A stretch of DNA of 64,000 bases from Nostoc commune NIES-4072 (GCF_003113895.1 NZ_BDUD01000001.1:4875212-4939211); one strand, 5' to 3'; numbered from the stretch's first letter, positions 15,366 to 25,401 are shown. Numbers and translations are program-made. Notes: generated by a model not told the origin, from the letters alone.

Positions 15366-16205
15366 CTAATCAACAAAATTAGGTCGTGCCTTTCCTGTTG
15401 ATTTCAACTTTTGCTCTAAAGCTGCCCAATTTTCTTGCTCAATTAAATTAGTTAACTCATCGAGATTGTGACGATACTGTTGCAGCGATCGCAGCAATGC
15501 CTGACGATTATACCGGGCCATCATCACACCCAACTCTGGATTCCCACCACCCACACGGCTGGTATCCCGAAAACCAGAACTAGCTAACTTTTGGGCTAAT
15601 TCCAAAACATCAGGGTCAGTTTCACTCAAACAAGCAGCAATCAAAGAGGAACTGACCATTACAGGTAAATGAGAAATCCAACTAACAGCGCGGTCATGTT
15701 GCTCAGGCTGACAATAGTAGATTTTAGACCCAAGCGATCGCACAATTTCCTCTACAACTGTAATCGCACTAGTTTTAGTTGTAGTTATCGGTGTTAGTAC
15801 ATAAGGTTTATCAACAAATAAATCTCGTTGTGCAGCTTCTATACCACTATCTGTCCTTCCCGCCATTGGATGACCGCCGATAAAATTATCCCAAAGGGGA
15901 GAAATCGCCTTGACTATCTGTGCTTTCGCTGAACCCACATCAGTTACAACGCAAGAAGCAGACAAATGAGCGATCATTTCCTTAAATTGGGGCACAATAA
16001 GCCCTAGAGGTGTACAAATAAATACAACCTCTGCGGCTGCCAATAGGCTCAGATCAACAGATGCTTGATCAACACTGCCAAGAGCAACTGCCTTTTGACA
16101 AGTGGATTCACGGCGACTGACTCCTAAGATATGATGTCCTTGCGATCGCAAATCAAAACCCAAAGATCCGCCGATCAGTCCCAGTCCTAAAATCCCAATA
16201 TTCAT
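15366..16205 (-). CDS. tyrA: Prephenate/arogenate dehydrogenase
   Basis: A 279-residue TyrA, catalysing the oxidative decarboxylation step of tyrosine synthesis; cyanobacterial members generally use L-arogenate and NADP. The N-terminal Rossmann motif is GILGLGLIGGSLGFDL, followed by VFICTPLGLIVPQ, DVGSAK and the catalytic-region GGHPMAGRTDSGIEAA. The helical dimerisation domain contains SHLPVMVSSSL and SGFRDTSRVGGGNPELG. Start: MNIGILG at 16205 fits the family; ATG 16220 (MSKSKMNIG) is also possible. The frame is open much further upstream only because it runs antisense through pentapeptide repeats. It is divergent from the pentapeptide gene, so their promoters share fewer than 70 bases. Confidence 0.93.
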   Translation of the reverse strand: MNIGILGLGLIGGSLGFDLRSQGHHILGVSRRESTCQKAVALGSVDQASVDLSLLAAAEVVFICTPLGLIVPQFKEMIAHLSASCVVTDVGSAKAQIVKAISPLWDNFIGGHPMAGRTDSGIEAAQRDLFVDKPYVLTPITTTKTSAITVVEEIVRSLGSKIYYCQPEQHDRAVSWISHLPVMVSSSLIAACLSETDPDVLELAQKLASSGFRDTSRVGGGNPELGVMMARYNRQALLRSLQQYRHNLDELTNLIEQENWAALEQKLKSTGKARPNFVD

Positions 16206-16272
16206 TTTTGATTTTGACATTCCGTTTTTTATGATACCAACTATTAAAGTTGGCATCCAAGGGGTAGCATCA

Positions 16273-17847
16273 ATGACTGTAGAGGAATTACTGGAACAAT
16301 ACGCGGCAGGAGTCTTAAACTTTAATGGTGTTGACCTCGCGGAAGCTAACCTGAGTGGGGCAAAACTCAGTGGCGTAAATCTTAGCGATGCTAATTTGAG
16401 TATAGTCAACCTGAGCGGCGCGAATCTGAGTGAAGCTAACTTGAGTAATACTAAGCTGAATGTAGCAAGACTCAGTGGCGCAAATTTATGTAGCGCCATC
16501 TTGAATAACGCCAGTCTCAACGTCACTAATTTGATTCGAGCGGATCTGGCCCGCGCTCAACTTAAAGGAACCTCATTGATCCGCGCCGAGTTAATTCGTG
16601 CTGATCTTAGCCGCGCCGATCTGTTGGAGGCTAATCTCACTAGTGCCGATCTGCGAGAGGCGACACTCCGCCTAGCTAATCTCCGTTACGCTAACTTGAG
16701 TGAAGCCATATTGAAAGGCGCTTCCATGACGGGAGCCAACTTGGAGATGGCTAACTTAAATGCCAGTGACCTCAGTCGTTGTGACATTAGCGGCGCAAAT
16801 TTGCGAGATGCTGAACTCAGACAAGCAAATCTTAGACATGCTAACTTGAGCGGATCAGATTTGAGCGGGGCGAACCTCCGGTGGGCAGATTTAAGCGGTG
16901 CAAATCTCCGGTGGGCAGATTTGAGCGGTGCAAAATTAAGCGGGGCTACTTTAATTGGCGCAGATTTAAGCAATGCCAATTTAACAAATACAATTTTCAT
17001 CCACGCCGATTTAACTCAGGCAAAATTAATCAGGGCGGAATGGATTGGTGCTGACTTAACAGGATCAACTTTAACTGGGGCAAAGCTTTATGCCACCTCT
17101 AGGTTTGGTTTAAAAACCGAAGGCATGATTTGTGAATGGGTTGATCTTAGCCCGGTAGGCGATCGCTCTATTATCCAAAACTTCCATTCCCAAGAGTCAC
17201 GAGAATTTTTTAACGAGACACCGCCAACAATCCGAATTATTGTTGATGCAGCCATAGAACACGAAGCCAATTTTGCTCTTGCTGGCGCTTATTATCAAAT
17301 TGCTCAGGAATACCGGGCGCTGAAACAACCCCCAAGCATGGAAAGTGGGCCCCGTCGAACTGTTTTTACATTTCATGTAGATAGCGACGAAGCATTATTT
17401 CCGACTGCTTACATTGCGATTCTTCCCTTTCTAGATGCGGTATCTACCCAAAAGAATATTTCCAGGATGGTAGAAATGATTAACAATGAAATTATTGCGA
17501 ACCAAAATTTAAAATCGCTAAAATCACCCCATATCGTTAAAGAATTAAATATTCTTCTAGAGCAAGCGATGAGTCAGGCTACAACAATTAAACAGATGAA
17601 AAAAAATCTCGAAGTAGCTGCAAAGTTAAATTTTTGTAAAGCACCAACCCAAACAATTTTAACAAATTCCAGCGCCCAGACTTTGATTGCTCATGACAAT
17701 CCCCAGTTTGGCAAAAGATTTATTAATCGCTCTGCTCTGAATGCTTCAGCTTATGATTATATATCCAGTGAAGCAACAAAATATATATTGCCTTCGTTAA
17801 ATATGGTTATAGATTTTGTCAAAGGATTTCACTATATTGGTCATTAG
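16273..17847 (+). CDS. Pentapeptide-repeat protein with C-terminal domain
   Basis: A 524-residue protein. Residues about 15-280 are some fifty tandem A(D/N)LxX pentapeptides, which fold as a right-handed square beta-helix (LSGANLSEANLSNTKLN, ADLSGANLRWADLSGAK). The DNA shows two near-identical 30-base units around 16870-16930, a sign of recent repeat duplication. Residues about 290-524 form a separate domain (VDLSPVGDRSIIQNFHS, EHEANFALAGAYYQIAQEY) that I cannot name. The ATG at 16273 begins MTVEELLEQYAAGV, a usual opening for such cyanobacterial proteins. No membrane segment is seen. The biochemical role of the family is mostly unknown. Confidence 0.85.
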   Translation: MTVEELLEQYAAGVLNFNGVDLAEANLSGAKLSGVNLSDANLSIVNLSGANLSEANLSNTKLNVARLSGANLCSAILNNASLNVTNLIRADLARAQLKGTSLIRAELIRADLSRADLLEANLTSADLREATLRLANLRYANLSEAILKGASMTGANLEMANLNASDLSRCDISGANLRDAELRQANLRHANLSGSDLSGANLRWADLSGANLRWADLSGAKLSGATLIGADLSNANLTNTIFIHADLTQAKLIRAEWIGADLTGSTLTGAKLYATSRFGLKTEGMICEWVDLSPVGDRSIIQNFHSQESREFFNETPPTIRIIVDAAIEHEANFALAGAYYQIAQEYRALKQPPSMESGPRRTVFTFHVDSDEALFPTAYIAILPFLDAVSTQKNISRMVEMINNEIIANQNLKSLKSPHIVKELNILLEQAMSQATTIKQMKKNLEVAAKLNFCKAPTQTILTNSSAQTLIAHDNPQFGKRFINRSALNASAYDYISSEATKYILPSLNMVIDFVKGFHYIGH

Positions 17848-17868
17848 TCATTAGTCATTGGTCATTAG
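17839..17868. repeat. TTAGTCA heptamer tandem repeat
   Basis: Four heptamers (GGTCATTAGTCATTAGTCAT and on) overlap the stop codon of the pentapeptide-repeat gene. A reverse-oriented array lies at 18131-18158, next to the DUF1517 gene, so the spacer is bracketed by inverted heptamer arrays. Confidence 0.8.
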
Positions 17869-17911
17869 GAATGGGGTATCAATACTTCTTGGTTAGCGCA
17901 ATTAGTAGTTG

Positions 17912-17963
17912 CAGATCCCCCCAATCCCCTTTTTAAGGGGGTCGCCGTAGGCGGGGGGATCTG
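17912..17963. repeat. GATCCCCCC hairpin repeat
   Basis: CAGATCCCCCC (17912-17922) is the exact inverse of GGGGGGATCTG (17953-17963), with an inner CCCCTTTTTAAGGGG. This is a well-known type of dispersed cyanobacterial hairpin and may act as terminator for the pentapeptide gene. Confidence 0.7.
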
Positions 17964-18010
17964 AATCTAGGACGACTCAACCCTTACCCGATAAATATTG
18001 CATTGGGTAT

Positions 18011-18118
18011 TATAGCAGTCCTAAATCATTCGTGAAAAAACGAAGTGCATTTCTAAATCCTTATTTCCTGTTCCCTACCTCAACGATTAATTTTCACAAC
18101 TCGTTTAGGATTGCTATA
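18011..18118. repeat. MITE-like element with TATAGCARTCCTAAA ends
   Basis: A 108-base element whose terminal 15 bases are inverted copies with one mismatch (TATAGCAGTCCTAAA and TTTAGGATTGCTATA). The ends start with TA, as in MITEs mobilised by IS630/Tc1-type transposases. It sits about 65 bases upstream of the DUF1517 start and may contribute promoter sequence. Confidence 0.65.
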
Positions 18119-18181
18119 GTTATTAAACTATTGACCAATGACCAATGACAAATGACAAAAAGCAAATTTATGGAGGAAAAA

Positions 18182-18772
18182 ATGCGCGATACCTTTAATA
18201 GAATGATCGGTCGAACTCGCTATGTAGTCTTGCGCCTATTTCTGCACTTAGGGGGAGGCGAGGTAGCACCAATTTTGGGAGTATTAAATAGTGCTGGACG
18301 AGATGCGATCGATGCCGATGGCGATTTAGAAGTTTTGGGAGAAGGATTGGTAGAAATTAGCCAAACCCTACTGCAATACGATGAATATTGGCTGTCTGCT
18401 GCTAACGAAGGTGACGTATTTTTTGATGAAGGCGAGGCAGGAGATTACGTGAATGAATTATTTACTGACTCTGCCCAAAGATATCTCAGTGAACCAAGTT
18501 ACAATTCTGATAGATCGAATGAACCTTTATCTATACCTGTAACCCAGAATGTCATTGTGATGATTACAGCAGCTTATGAAGGAGAAGTACCAGAGTTGGA
18601 AACTGATCTCTCTAACGTTCAAGCACTCAAGGAAGGCTTGAAAGCATTGATAAATTTGCATTATAAACATAAATTCAAAGCAATCCAAGTACATTTCTCG
18701 CCAGCACAGTTAGGCGATGAACTCACTAGCGACCAACTGTTGCAATATTACCCAGAATTGATTCCTTTATAA
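18182..18772 (+). CDS. DUF1517 family protein
   Basis: A 196-residue protein of the DUF1517 family, found in cyanobacteria and plastids, of unknown function. The conserved opening is MRDTFNRMIGRTRYVVLRLF, followed by GGGEVAPILGVLNSAGRDAIDADGD. The start is decided by GGAGG at 18172-18176, five bases before ATG 18182; two upstream in-frame ATGs lack a ribosome site. The C-terminal half contains TQNVIVMITAAYEGEVPEL, a strand-rich region, and the protein ends LLQYYPELIPL. No signal peptide or membrane segment is present. It is 73 bases upstream of a lipoprotein gene and could be cotranscribed with it. Confidence 0.82.
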   Translation: MRDTFNRMIGRTRYVVLRLFLHLGGGEVAPILGVLNSAGRDAIDADGDLEVLGEGLVEISQTLLQYDEYWLSAANEGDVFFDEGEAGDYVNELFTDSAQRYLSEPSYNSDRSNEPLSIPVTQNVIVMITAAYEGEVPELETDLSNVQALKEGLKALINLHYKHKFKAIQVHFSPAQLGDELTSDQLLQYYPELIPL

Positions 18773-18845
18773 TGTGTTGTTGGGTAGTCCGTACTTACTA
18801 CTCGCATCGATAAATTGTTAAGCTCAGAGATAGGACAATAATCCA

Positions 18846-19730
18846 ATGATCATGACCATAGTACGTAAATTTACAGCCGTTTTTTTAGCTCTGAGTTTGT
18901 GTATGACAACTGTTGCTTGTGGTGGGGGAAACGAAGCTACTCCTCCAGCTAAGAACGTTAGTCAAACCTCTAGTAACACGAAGCTAAGTGACGGAGAGTA
19001 TCAAATACAACAAGCTACTTATGATGATGCAACTGGTGAATACAGCTTGTTTTTACTTAACAATAATCCCCCAACCTTTGCAACCGAAAATTTGCAAATG
19101 GCACGGTTAACTGATGATGAAATCAAGCAAGGTAAAAAGACCTATCTAAAGGTAGATAAAGGGCAACCGATTTTATATTTGACGGAAGACTTTAAAATCG
19201 AGTATGTCCACAACGTTACCGAGAATAAAACCAATCCTCAAACCGGACAACAAGAGACGGTTGTAGTCCGTCAAGAAAATAGTTTTTGGGCACCATTTGC
19301 TGGCTCTGTAGCTGGTAGCTTGGCTGGTCAGGCAATTGGTAGTATGTTGTTTAGACCTCAGTATTATGTACCCCCTGTCTATCAATCAGGCCGAGGATTA
19401 ACTGGTTTTGGTGGATATGGCGGAAGCTATGGCCAAGCAGTTGAAAGCTACCAAACTCGCTATAATACACCACCCGCAGCCGTGAGAAATCGCACTGCAT
19501 TCCGTAATACAGGGACAATTAGAAGATCGTATCCGGGAAATTCAACTATACGCAACACACCGCGTAGCACTACAGGTAATAACCGTCCTTCTGGTTCTGG
19601 TTTCGGTGGTAGCACTTTACGACCTTCTGGCAGAGCCACTTCACCCAGAGGCAATTCTGGTAGTAGTTTTGGCAGTGGGCGTAGTTCAGCACCCCGCCGA
19701 ACAACTGGTTTCGGCAGCAGACGCCGTTAA
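18846..19730 (+). CDS. Putative lipoprotein with Gly/Ser/Arg-rich tail
   Basis: A 294-residue exported protein. Residues 1-27 form a signal peptide ending in a lipobox (LCMTTVACGGG). The middle (about 45-140) is an ordinary folded region (DGEYQIQQATYDDATGEYSL). A hydrophobic glycine-zipper-like segment follows (WAPFAGSVAGSLAGQAIGS), and the last 110 residues are Gly, Ser, Arg and Pro rich, probably disordered. I do not recognise the family. ATG 18846 and 18852 are both possible starts. Two hairpins after the stop suggest the transcript ends here. Confidence 0.7.
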   Translation: MIMTIVRKFTAVFLALSLCMTTVACGGGNEATPPAKNVSQTSSNTKLSDGEYQIQQATYDDATGEYSLFLLNNNPPTFATENLQMARLTDDEIKQGKKTYLKVDKGQPILYLTEDFKIEYVHNVTENKTNPQTGQQETVVVRQENSFWAPFAGSVAGSLAGQAIGSMLFRPQYYVPPVYQSGRGLTGFGGYGGSYGQAVESYQTRYNTPPAAVRNRTAFRNTGTIRRSYPGNSTIRNTPRSTTGNNRPSGSGFGGSTLRPSGRATSPRGNSGSSFGSGRSSAPRRTTGFGSRRR

Positions 19731-19788
19731 AAAATTCCAAATTCAATAAATAGACTGCCTAAGAAGTGAAGGTAGTCTGCTGGATAAA

Positions 19789-19823
19789 GAAGTCGGAAGG
19801 TTGGCTTGTGAGCCTCCGGCTTC
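19789..19823 (+). terminator. Terminator-like hairpin after the lipoprotein gene
   Basis: GAAGTCGGAAGG pairs with CCTCCGGCTTC (one bulge) and is followed by TCTTTATAT. A weaker hairpin precedes it at about 19752-19777. From here to 19998 only a fragment of a dispersed repeat (GCGTTCGCAAAGCGTCTCGC) is seen. Confidence 0.55.
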
Positions 19824-19998
19824 TCTTTATATATAGAGTCCGCTTTGATTTTTAAAATTATTTGCGTGGTGCGCGTTCGCAAAGCGTCTCGCAGAGAAGT
19901 ACGATAGACAGGGATTAAAGAAGCCTTTTCGGAGTATACTGATTAAAAAAAATCAAACACGACTCCTATATACGCAAGTTTTGACGATTAATTATAAA

Positions 19999-20277
19999 TT
20001 ATTCAGTCAAATAATATGAAATACTAAATACAAATATTGCTAAGAGAAAAGAAACCATTTTATTAAAGTCTATTTGCTTTTTTTGAAGCATTTCTAAACA
20101 AGACATCGGAATCATTAGAGGCCAGAAGATAGTTGTTACCAAAAACATCACACCTGATAAAAATTTATCTTCTGGAGTAGTAGTAGGATGACGTAGGGAA
20201 AAGATTAACCAATTGCTTAGAAAATAGCATGTCATGAACAGGTAAACAATACTTAAAGTCAGTTGTATCTGATTCAT
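19999..20277 (-). CDS. Small membrane protein, conserved-looking, unknown
   Basis: A 92-residue protein with three predicted membrane segments: residues 4-24 (IQLTLSIVYLFMTCYFLSNW), 42-60 (LSGVMFLVTTIFWPLMIPM) and 75-90 (VSFLLAIFVFSISYY). A charged loop, RHPTTTPEDK, lies between the first two. The start is ATG 20277; the frame continues upstream to 20349 but that part is not hydrophobic or membrane-like. I do not recognise the family. It lies 160 bases before the end of the APC permease gene on the same strand, so it is downstream of it. Confidence 0.6.
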   Translation of the reverse strand: MNQIQLTLSIVYLFMTCYFLSNWLIFSLRHPTTTPEDKFLSGVMFLVTTIFWPLMIPMSCLEMLQKKQIDFNKMVSFLLAIFVFSISYYLTE

Positions 20278-20439
20278 TGTGAGTACTTCTGAAGTTATAT
20301 GAGCTTTACTATAGCCCAATCTAGATAACACAGATACTCGTAGGTACACGGTAATGGCGTGTCCCTAGCCAGTACCGATTCAAATGAGAATCCCTATAAA
20401 TTTTCTCTTCCCCTTGCCTCCCCTGCTCTCCTTTCTTAC

Positions 20440-22386
20440 TTAACCGCCGACATGAACGCCAGGACGTTTATGGGGATCTTTTTCAGCTCGACGGAGTACT
20501 TCACGGGTGACTACAGCAATATCACCTTCCCCAAACAAGATAAAACGCAGTAAATATTGTATGGGGTTGCCCTCAACCCAGCCGAAGTAAGCATGGGGAA
20601 TTTTACCTGTTTGATCACGAATATAGAGCAGTAAAGCCGCGATCGCATTAGGTACTGCTGCACTCTCAGCCCGGAGGATGCGGTAATCACCAACTTGCAC
20701 TCCTCTTACTTTGATCACATCCGCAAATTCTGAAGCATCTGAAACCTGAATTTCTAAAAAGAGAATTGGATCGTTGGGTGGAATATGGTTATCCTCGCGC
20801 ACTTCTTTCTCTTTCATAAAATACTCTAGGGCATCACCCGTATTGAACCTATTAGCAATTAAGCGTATTGCTCTCTGGCTCTCTTCGGCAATGAATTGAC
20901 CAGCTAGTTCGTCAACTTCGATTCGCTCTGCTCGTAGTTCTGTTGAGCGCCAAACACGAGAAACCAGCGAGGTAAAAATGATCGCACCGATGAAAAAACC
21001 AGCAATCCTAATGCCTTCTGGTCTTTCGATGATATTAACAACAGTGGTGTATAAAAATAACAGTGTGATAATTGCAAATACCAGTCTTGCCCGCTTCTGT
21101 CTGTGACGGTGGGCTGATAAGGTTACGGCAAAGGCGGCTGAGGTAATTAACACAAGCACACCAGTTGCATAAGCCCCACCTTGGGCTTCCACATTTGCTC
21201 TAAAGATAATTGTGACAACAAAAGCGATCGCTGTGTAGACTAACACCAAAGGTCGCGTTACTCGTGCCCAATTGGGTGCCATGCCATAGCGTGGTAGGTA
21301 GCGAGGTACAATATTCAGCAATCCTGCCATTGCAGATGCACCTGCAAACCACAAAATCGAAATAGTACTTAAATCGTAAATTGTGCCAAAGCCATCGCCT
21401 AAATGTAGATGTGCTAGGTATGCTAGGGCCCGTCCATTAGCTTTGCCCCCAGATGCAAATTCTGCGGTTGGAATCAGTAAAGTGGTTATAAAGCTGGTGG
21501 TAAGCAAAAAGAAGCTCATAATCAGAGCAGCACTGGTGAGCAACTTGCGTGTATTCCGAATCCGACCTTTGGAATGGTGCGGAGTGTTCTTGTTGCTACC
21601 TTTTACCAGGGGCATAACGGTTACGCCAGTCTCAAAGCCTGATAATCCCAGTGCTAGCTTGGGGAATATGAGGAGAGCTATGCCGACTAGTATTAAAGGG
21701 TTGGAATGACGGGCAAAAAGTGCAGTCTGCCAGTTAACGATCGCATTTGGGTGAGTTAAAATTTGATACACACCGAAGCTAACGATAATGAAGTTTAACA
21801 GCAGATAAACTCCCACTAAAAAGACTGCAATACCTATCGCTTCTCGGAAACCTCTCAAGAAAACTGCGCCTAGTAATGCAACTAATATCAGGGTAATTGC
21901 GATCGTCTGATCGTGAAGCCAATGTGGCGTAAGCGGATTTTCGATGATATGGGCTGTGGCATCAGCAGCTGACAAGGTAATGGTAATAATAAAGTCAGTT
22001 GCTACAAAGCCCAGTAAGCATAGCACAAGTAATTTGCCTTGCCACCAAGGGAGCAAACGCTCTAACATTGCGATCGACCCTTCACCATGAGGGCTTTCGG
22101 CAGCAATGCGCCGATAGATTGGCAATGCTCCAAAGAGCGTCAGCAAAACTAGAATTAGGGTAGCTACAGGAGAAAGAGCGCCAGCAGCCAGTGCTGCAAT
22201 CCCAGGTTGGTAGCCAAGGGTCGAGAAATAATCTACACCAGTTAAGCACATCACCTGCCACCAAGGATGCTGGCGATGTGGTTCTTCCTTGCGGTAAGGC
22301 CCTTCTTTCTCTGATCGATGTTCTTCAAGCAACCACTGGATTAACTGGCTACCGAGTCGGTTTGTTGAAACAATTGATTTAGCCAT
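20440..22386 (-). CDS. APC family permease with cytoplasmic C-terminal domain
   Basis: A 648-residue transporter of the amino acid-polyamine-organocation superfamily. About 12 membrane helices span residues 50-500, with early motifs [23 protein letters not shown] and a SGFETGV motif near the middle. After an arginine-rich turn, the final 150 residues are soluble ([21 protein letters not shown] and later [20 protein letters not shown]). The N-terminus before the first helix is long and charged ([21 protein letters not shown]). ATG 22386 (MAKSIVS) is preferred over the TTG-side extension to 22452. The substrate cannot be read from sequence; amino acids are the usual choice. Confidence 0.82.
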   Translation of the reverse strand: MAKSIVSTNRLGSQLIQWLLEEHRSEKEGPYRKEEPHRQHPWWQVMCLTGVDYFSTLGYQPGIAALAAGALSPVATLILVLLTLFGALPIYRRIAAESPHGEGSIAMLERLLPWWQGKLLVLCLLGFVATDFIITITLSAADATAHIIENPLTPHWLHDQTIAITLILVALLGAVFLRGFREAIGIAVFLVGVYLLLNFIIVSFGVYQILTHPNAIVNWQTALFARHSNPLILVGIALLIFPKLALGLSGFETGVTVMPLVKGSNKNTPHHSKGRIRNTRKLLTSAALIMSFFLLTTSFITTLLIPTAEFASGGKANGRALAYLAHLHLGDGFGTIYDLSTISILWFAGASAMAGLLNIVPRYLPRYGMAPNWARVTRPLVLVYTAIAFVVTIIFRANVEAQGGAYATGVLVLITSAAFAVTLSAHRHRQKRARLVFAIITLLFLYTTVVNIIERPEGIRIAGFFIGAIIFTSLVSRVWRSTELRAERIEVDELAGQFIAEESQRAIRLIANRFNTGDALEYFMKEKEVREDNHIPPNDPILFLEIQVSDASEFADVIKVRGVQVGDYRILRAESAAVPNAIAALLLYIRDQTGKIPHAYFGWVEGNPIQYLLRFILFGEGDIAVVTREVLRRAEKDPHKRPGVHVGG

Positions 22387-22962
22387 CAAATACGGTTGTG
22401 TTGCAATCGGCTTTGTGATTTTTAAGCCTTTGTGGTTTATTAAAATTTTCAACTACAAAGGTATAGCACTATTATTGTATGTTAAGCATCCTGTCCGATT
22501 TACAAAATCTATCGTAGCTGTTCGTTGCTGTCTGGCGTATCAAGTTAAATTGCAGATTTGAGTATATAAATGATCAATACTGTAGCCGTATATTTTCGGC
22601 TTAACCCTTTCGCACCCTTTGCACCTTCAAGCTGCATCAGTTCTAAAAAAAGGGCGTTGCTAAATAAGGCAGCTACGTAATTAGTAAATTTGTCCTAAGA
22701 GGTTGTTTTAAAAGAATGTTTAAAAAGTCTTTTTGGTAACATCTAAGCCTGGTAAGCCTGGTAAACCTGACCCACCGAATGAGTTTTCTCTATAAGAGAA
22801 TGGGGGTTTTAAAGCCTCTCCATTTCGGGGAGAGTGCTTTCTAGTATACTTTGCGACTTTAACTGTGATTTTAGGTACATATTTATCCCTGCAAGCGCAT
22901 TTTTTCAAACTACTCGTTTAGCTTCCTAATATATATGACTCATTATAATTTTCTCAAAAAAT
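22387..22962. other. Spacer upstream of the APC permease
   Basis: No gene is seen. The stretch holds the permease promoter region, a dispersed repeat near 22730-22840 with a small CTCTCC/GGAGAG hairpin, and simple AT-rich DNA. A 62-codon minus-strand frame at 22720-22908 is composed of repeat sequence and is not considered a gene. Confidence 0.5.
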
Positions 22963-23114
22963 TATAGGACTACTATTTGATTTTTGAACAAAATTAGGTA
23001 TTGTAGGGTGTGTTAGAACGGAGTTCGTAACGCACCATTATCAAGGGTTTGGTGCGTTAAGCTATCGCTAACACACCCTACGTATCTTTTCACAAATCAA
23101 ATCGGATTCCTATA
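22963..23114. repeat. 152-bp MITE, family A, copy 1
   Basis: The ends are inverted copies: TATAGGACTACTATTTGATT at the left and the complement of TATAGGAATCCGATTTGATT at the right. Inside is a second palindrome (GTAGGGTGTGTTAG ... CTAACACACCCTAC). Copies at 37179-37330 (152 bp) and 44524-44676 (153 bp, reverse) share ends and interior; a shorter relative lies at 51452-51556. Confidence 0.82.
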
Positions 23115-23161
23115 TAACTTTTGGTATTAGATGAATTATCTTTTTCAAAATAATAATCATC

Positions 23162-23240
23162 TATAAATATCAGCCCGATGTGGCACTGATGGATTTGCGA
23201 ATGCCTATGATGGAAGGTGTAGATGCGATCGCCAGTCAAA
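23162..23240 (+). pseudogene. Receiver-domain fragment of a response regulator
   Basis: About 26 codons read YKYQPDVALMDLRMPMMEGV followed by DAIASQI. This is the phosphorylation-site region of a NarL/LuxR-type response regulator (Asp in LMDLRMP). Neither the start nor the rest of the gene is present; the fragment ends at the antitoxin gene border and is preceded by the MITE at 22963-23114. Confidence 0.7.
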
Positions 23241-23242
23241 TC

Positions 23243-23548
23243 TCAATCGAACTGAGAAATCACAACTTCTTGTTCAGGAAAACGAGCAATTATTGTCAGA
23301 CTTCCACCAAGAGATTTAATGTATCGAGAGAGCGTAGATATTTGAATATCATCCTGATGCTCAATTTTTGAAAGCGCCGATTGTACCACTCCCATATTCT
23401 TCGCAACATCGCTTTGAGTATGTCCAAGGGATTCTCGAAGCTCGGAAAGTGTCAACTTGAGTAATGCAAGGTTTGCTTGCATTTCACTTTCTGAAAGTTG
23501 TTCAGGAGTCATTTTTTTGCGAAGTTCTTTAAATGGCTTCGTTTTCAT
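23243..23548 (-). CDS. HigA-like antitoxin (XRE helix-turn-helix)
   Basis: A 101-residue antitoxin. The helix-turn-helix is in residues about 35-90 (LRESLGHTQSDVAKNMGVVQ, then SALSKIEHQDDIQISTLSRY), followed by a short strand segment GGSLTIIARFPEQEV. Its ATG overlaps the toxin stop as ATGA (23545-23548), so the two are translated together. Toxin first, antitoxin second is the HigBA order. The antitoxin normally binds its toxin and represses the shared promoter upstream of 23904. The pair lies against a decayed response-regulator fragment and a MITE, consistent with arrival by transfer. Confidence 0.88.
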   Translation of the reverse strand: MKTKPFKELRKKMTPEQLSESEMQANLALLKLTLSELRESLGHTQSDVAKNMGVVQSALSKIEHQDDIQISTLSRYIKSLGGSLTIIARFPEQEVVISQFD

Positions 23549-23904
23549 AGGAATCCTTCTGTTTTTAACTCCTCTAAATGTTCGTCATACAATGTATCTG
23601 CTTTTGGCACATTCTCCTCATACCAGCGATCGTCCCCTCCCTTGTTTCCTCCAAGAAGAAGAATGGCGACTCTCCTGGGATCAAATGCATAAAGGATTCG
23701 ATAAGGTTCTCCTCTGTGCTGTACCCTCAACTCTCTCATGTGGGAATGACGTGAGCCGTTTATTTTTGAACTGTAGGGAAAAGGAAGTTCTGGCCCCCGC
23801 GCCTCAAGTAGTCTTACTGCTGCATCAATAGCAACTTGGGTGCTGTCGTCTAACTCAACCCACCACATTTCAAACTCGTTTGTAAACTCTACCTCCCACG
23901 ACAT
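23545..23904 (-). CDS. RelE/ParE-family (HigB-like) toxin
   Basis: A 119-residue toxin of the RelE/ParE superfamily, in the phage-derived Gp49/HigB branch, which cleaves ribosome-bound mRNA. Characteristic parts are FEMWWVELDDSTQVAIDAAV, the basic strand HMRELRVQHRGEPYRILYAF and the closing ILLLGGNKGGDDRWYEENVP. The length is usual. It is the first gene of the pair and overlaps the antitoxin by four bases. Start ATG 23904 (MSWEVEF) fits the family. The mRNA-interferase activity is inferred from the family. Confidence 0.88.
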   Translation of the reverse strand: MSWEVEFTNEFEMWWVELDDSTQVAIDAAVRLLEARGPELPFPYSSKINGSRHSHMRELRVQHRGEPYRILYAFDPRRVAILLLGGNKGGDDRWYEENVPKADTLYDEHLEELKTEGFL

Positions 23905-24090
23905 TGTTTCCTGACATATATTGTAGAGATAATATCACCTTTAACTCATATTATGACTATATCTGTCTAGGGACAATTAAAGAAAAATATTCTTAAACTT
24001 GGCGATCGCACTTTTGGTAATAGATTTAAAACAAGCGATATCTACGACGGGCTACGCCTACGTTTCTCACTCTTCTTCTGCACTGAATAC

Positions 24091-24696
24091 TTAACGAGGC
24101 AGAATGCCATCTAAGCGAAGTTGAAGACGCGGCAAAAGTGGCGAATTAATTAATTCATTGAGTCGGTACTGTTGTTGAGTATAAGTGTCTTCAACTAATT
24201 GACAAATAGTGAATGTAGGTTGTTTAGGTTTACCAATAAATGCTACACCGCCCAATCCCCGATAATCTACAATCCAATATTCAGGAATGCCTAAAAGTGC
24301 ATATTCTTCAACTTTCCGTGCATAGTCGGTTTCCCAGTTGGTACTAACGACTTCCACCACCAATTTAATCGAGCGTCCAAGAGTAATTACGGGTTCTTGC
24401 TCCCAAAGTGGTTCACGGTCAAGAACGGTTTCATCAAGAACTACAACATCAGGACGACGAGCTGTAGCTGTATCAGCAAAAGGATAAATTAAACAAGTGC
24501 GAGGAATAAACCAGGGAAGTTGTTCTGCAACAAGGTAGATCCCAACTTGGGTTGCAAGTTTGCCACTTACCGTTTCGTGTGGCCCAGTGGGTTCCATATC
24601 AATTAGTTCTCCGTCTGCTAATTCATAGCGGGGATTGTCTCGATATTGGGAAAGAAAATTTTCAAAAGTGAGGCTTTTTGGGCAGATATATGTCAT
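24091..24696 (-). CDS. Uma2 family (DUF820) putative endonuclease
   Basis: A 201-residue second Uma2 protein in the window, only distantly similar to the one at 3298. Landmarks are PRYELADGELIDMEPTGPHE, the ARRPDVVVLDE core, KLVVEVVSTNWETDYARKVEEY and GIPEYWIVDYRG. ATG 24696 is placed about ten bases from AGGAG; the frame could also begin at TTG 24705. As with others of this family the in vivo target is unknown. It is a single gene without partners. Confidence 0.87.
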   Translation of the reverse strand: MTYICPKSLTFENFLSQYRDNPRYELADGELIDMEPTGPHETVSGKLATQVGIYLVAEQLPWFIPRTCLIYPFADTATARRPDVVVLDETVLDREPLWEQEPVITLGRSIKLVVEVVSTNWETDYARKVEEYALLGIPEYWIVDYRGLGGVAFIGKPKQPTFTICQLVEDTYTQQQYRLNELINSPLLPRLQLRLDGILPR

Positions 24697-25393
<697 letters not shown>

Positions 25394-25401
25394 TAAAGCT
25401 G

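Noticed and set aside
16206..17000. Long minus-strand open frames over the pentapeptide-repeat gene, including an apparent 107-residue N-terminal extension of TyrA
   Set aside because: They are antisense to the regular A(D/N)LxX codons, which avoid reverse stops. The repetitive RFAPLKLA-type translation and the normal TyrA start at 16205 show that they are shadows.
22720..22908. 62-codon minus-strand frame
   Set aside because: It is formed by dispersed repeat sequence (GGLPGLPGLDV-type translation).
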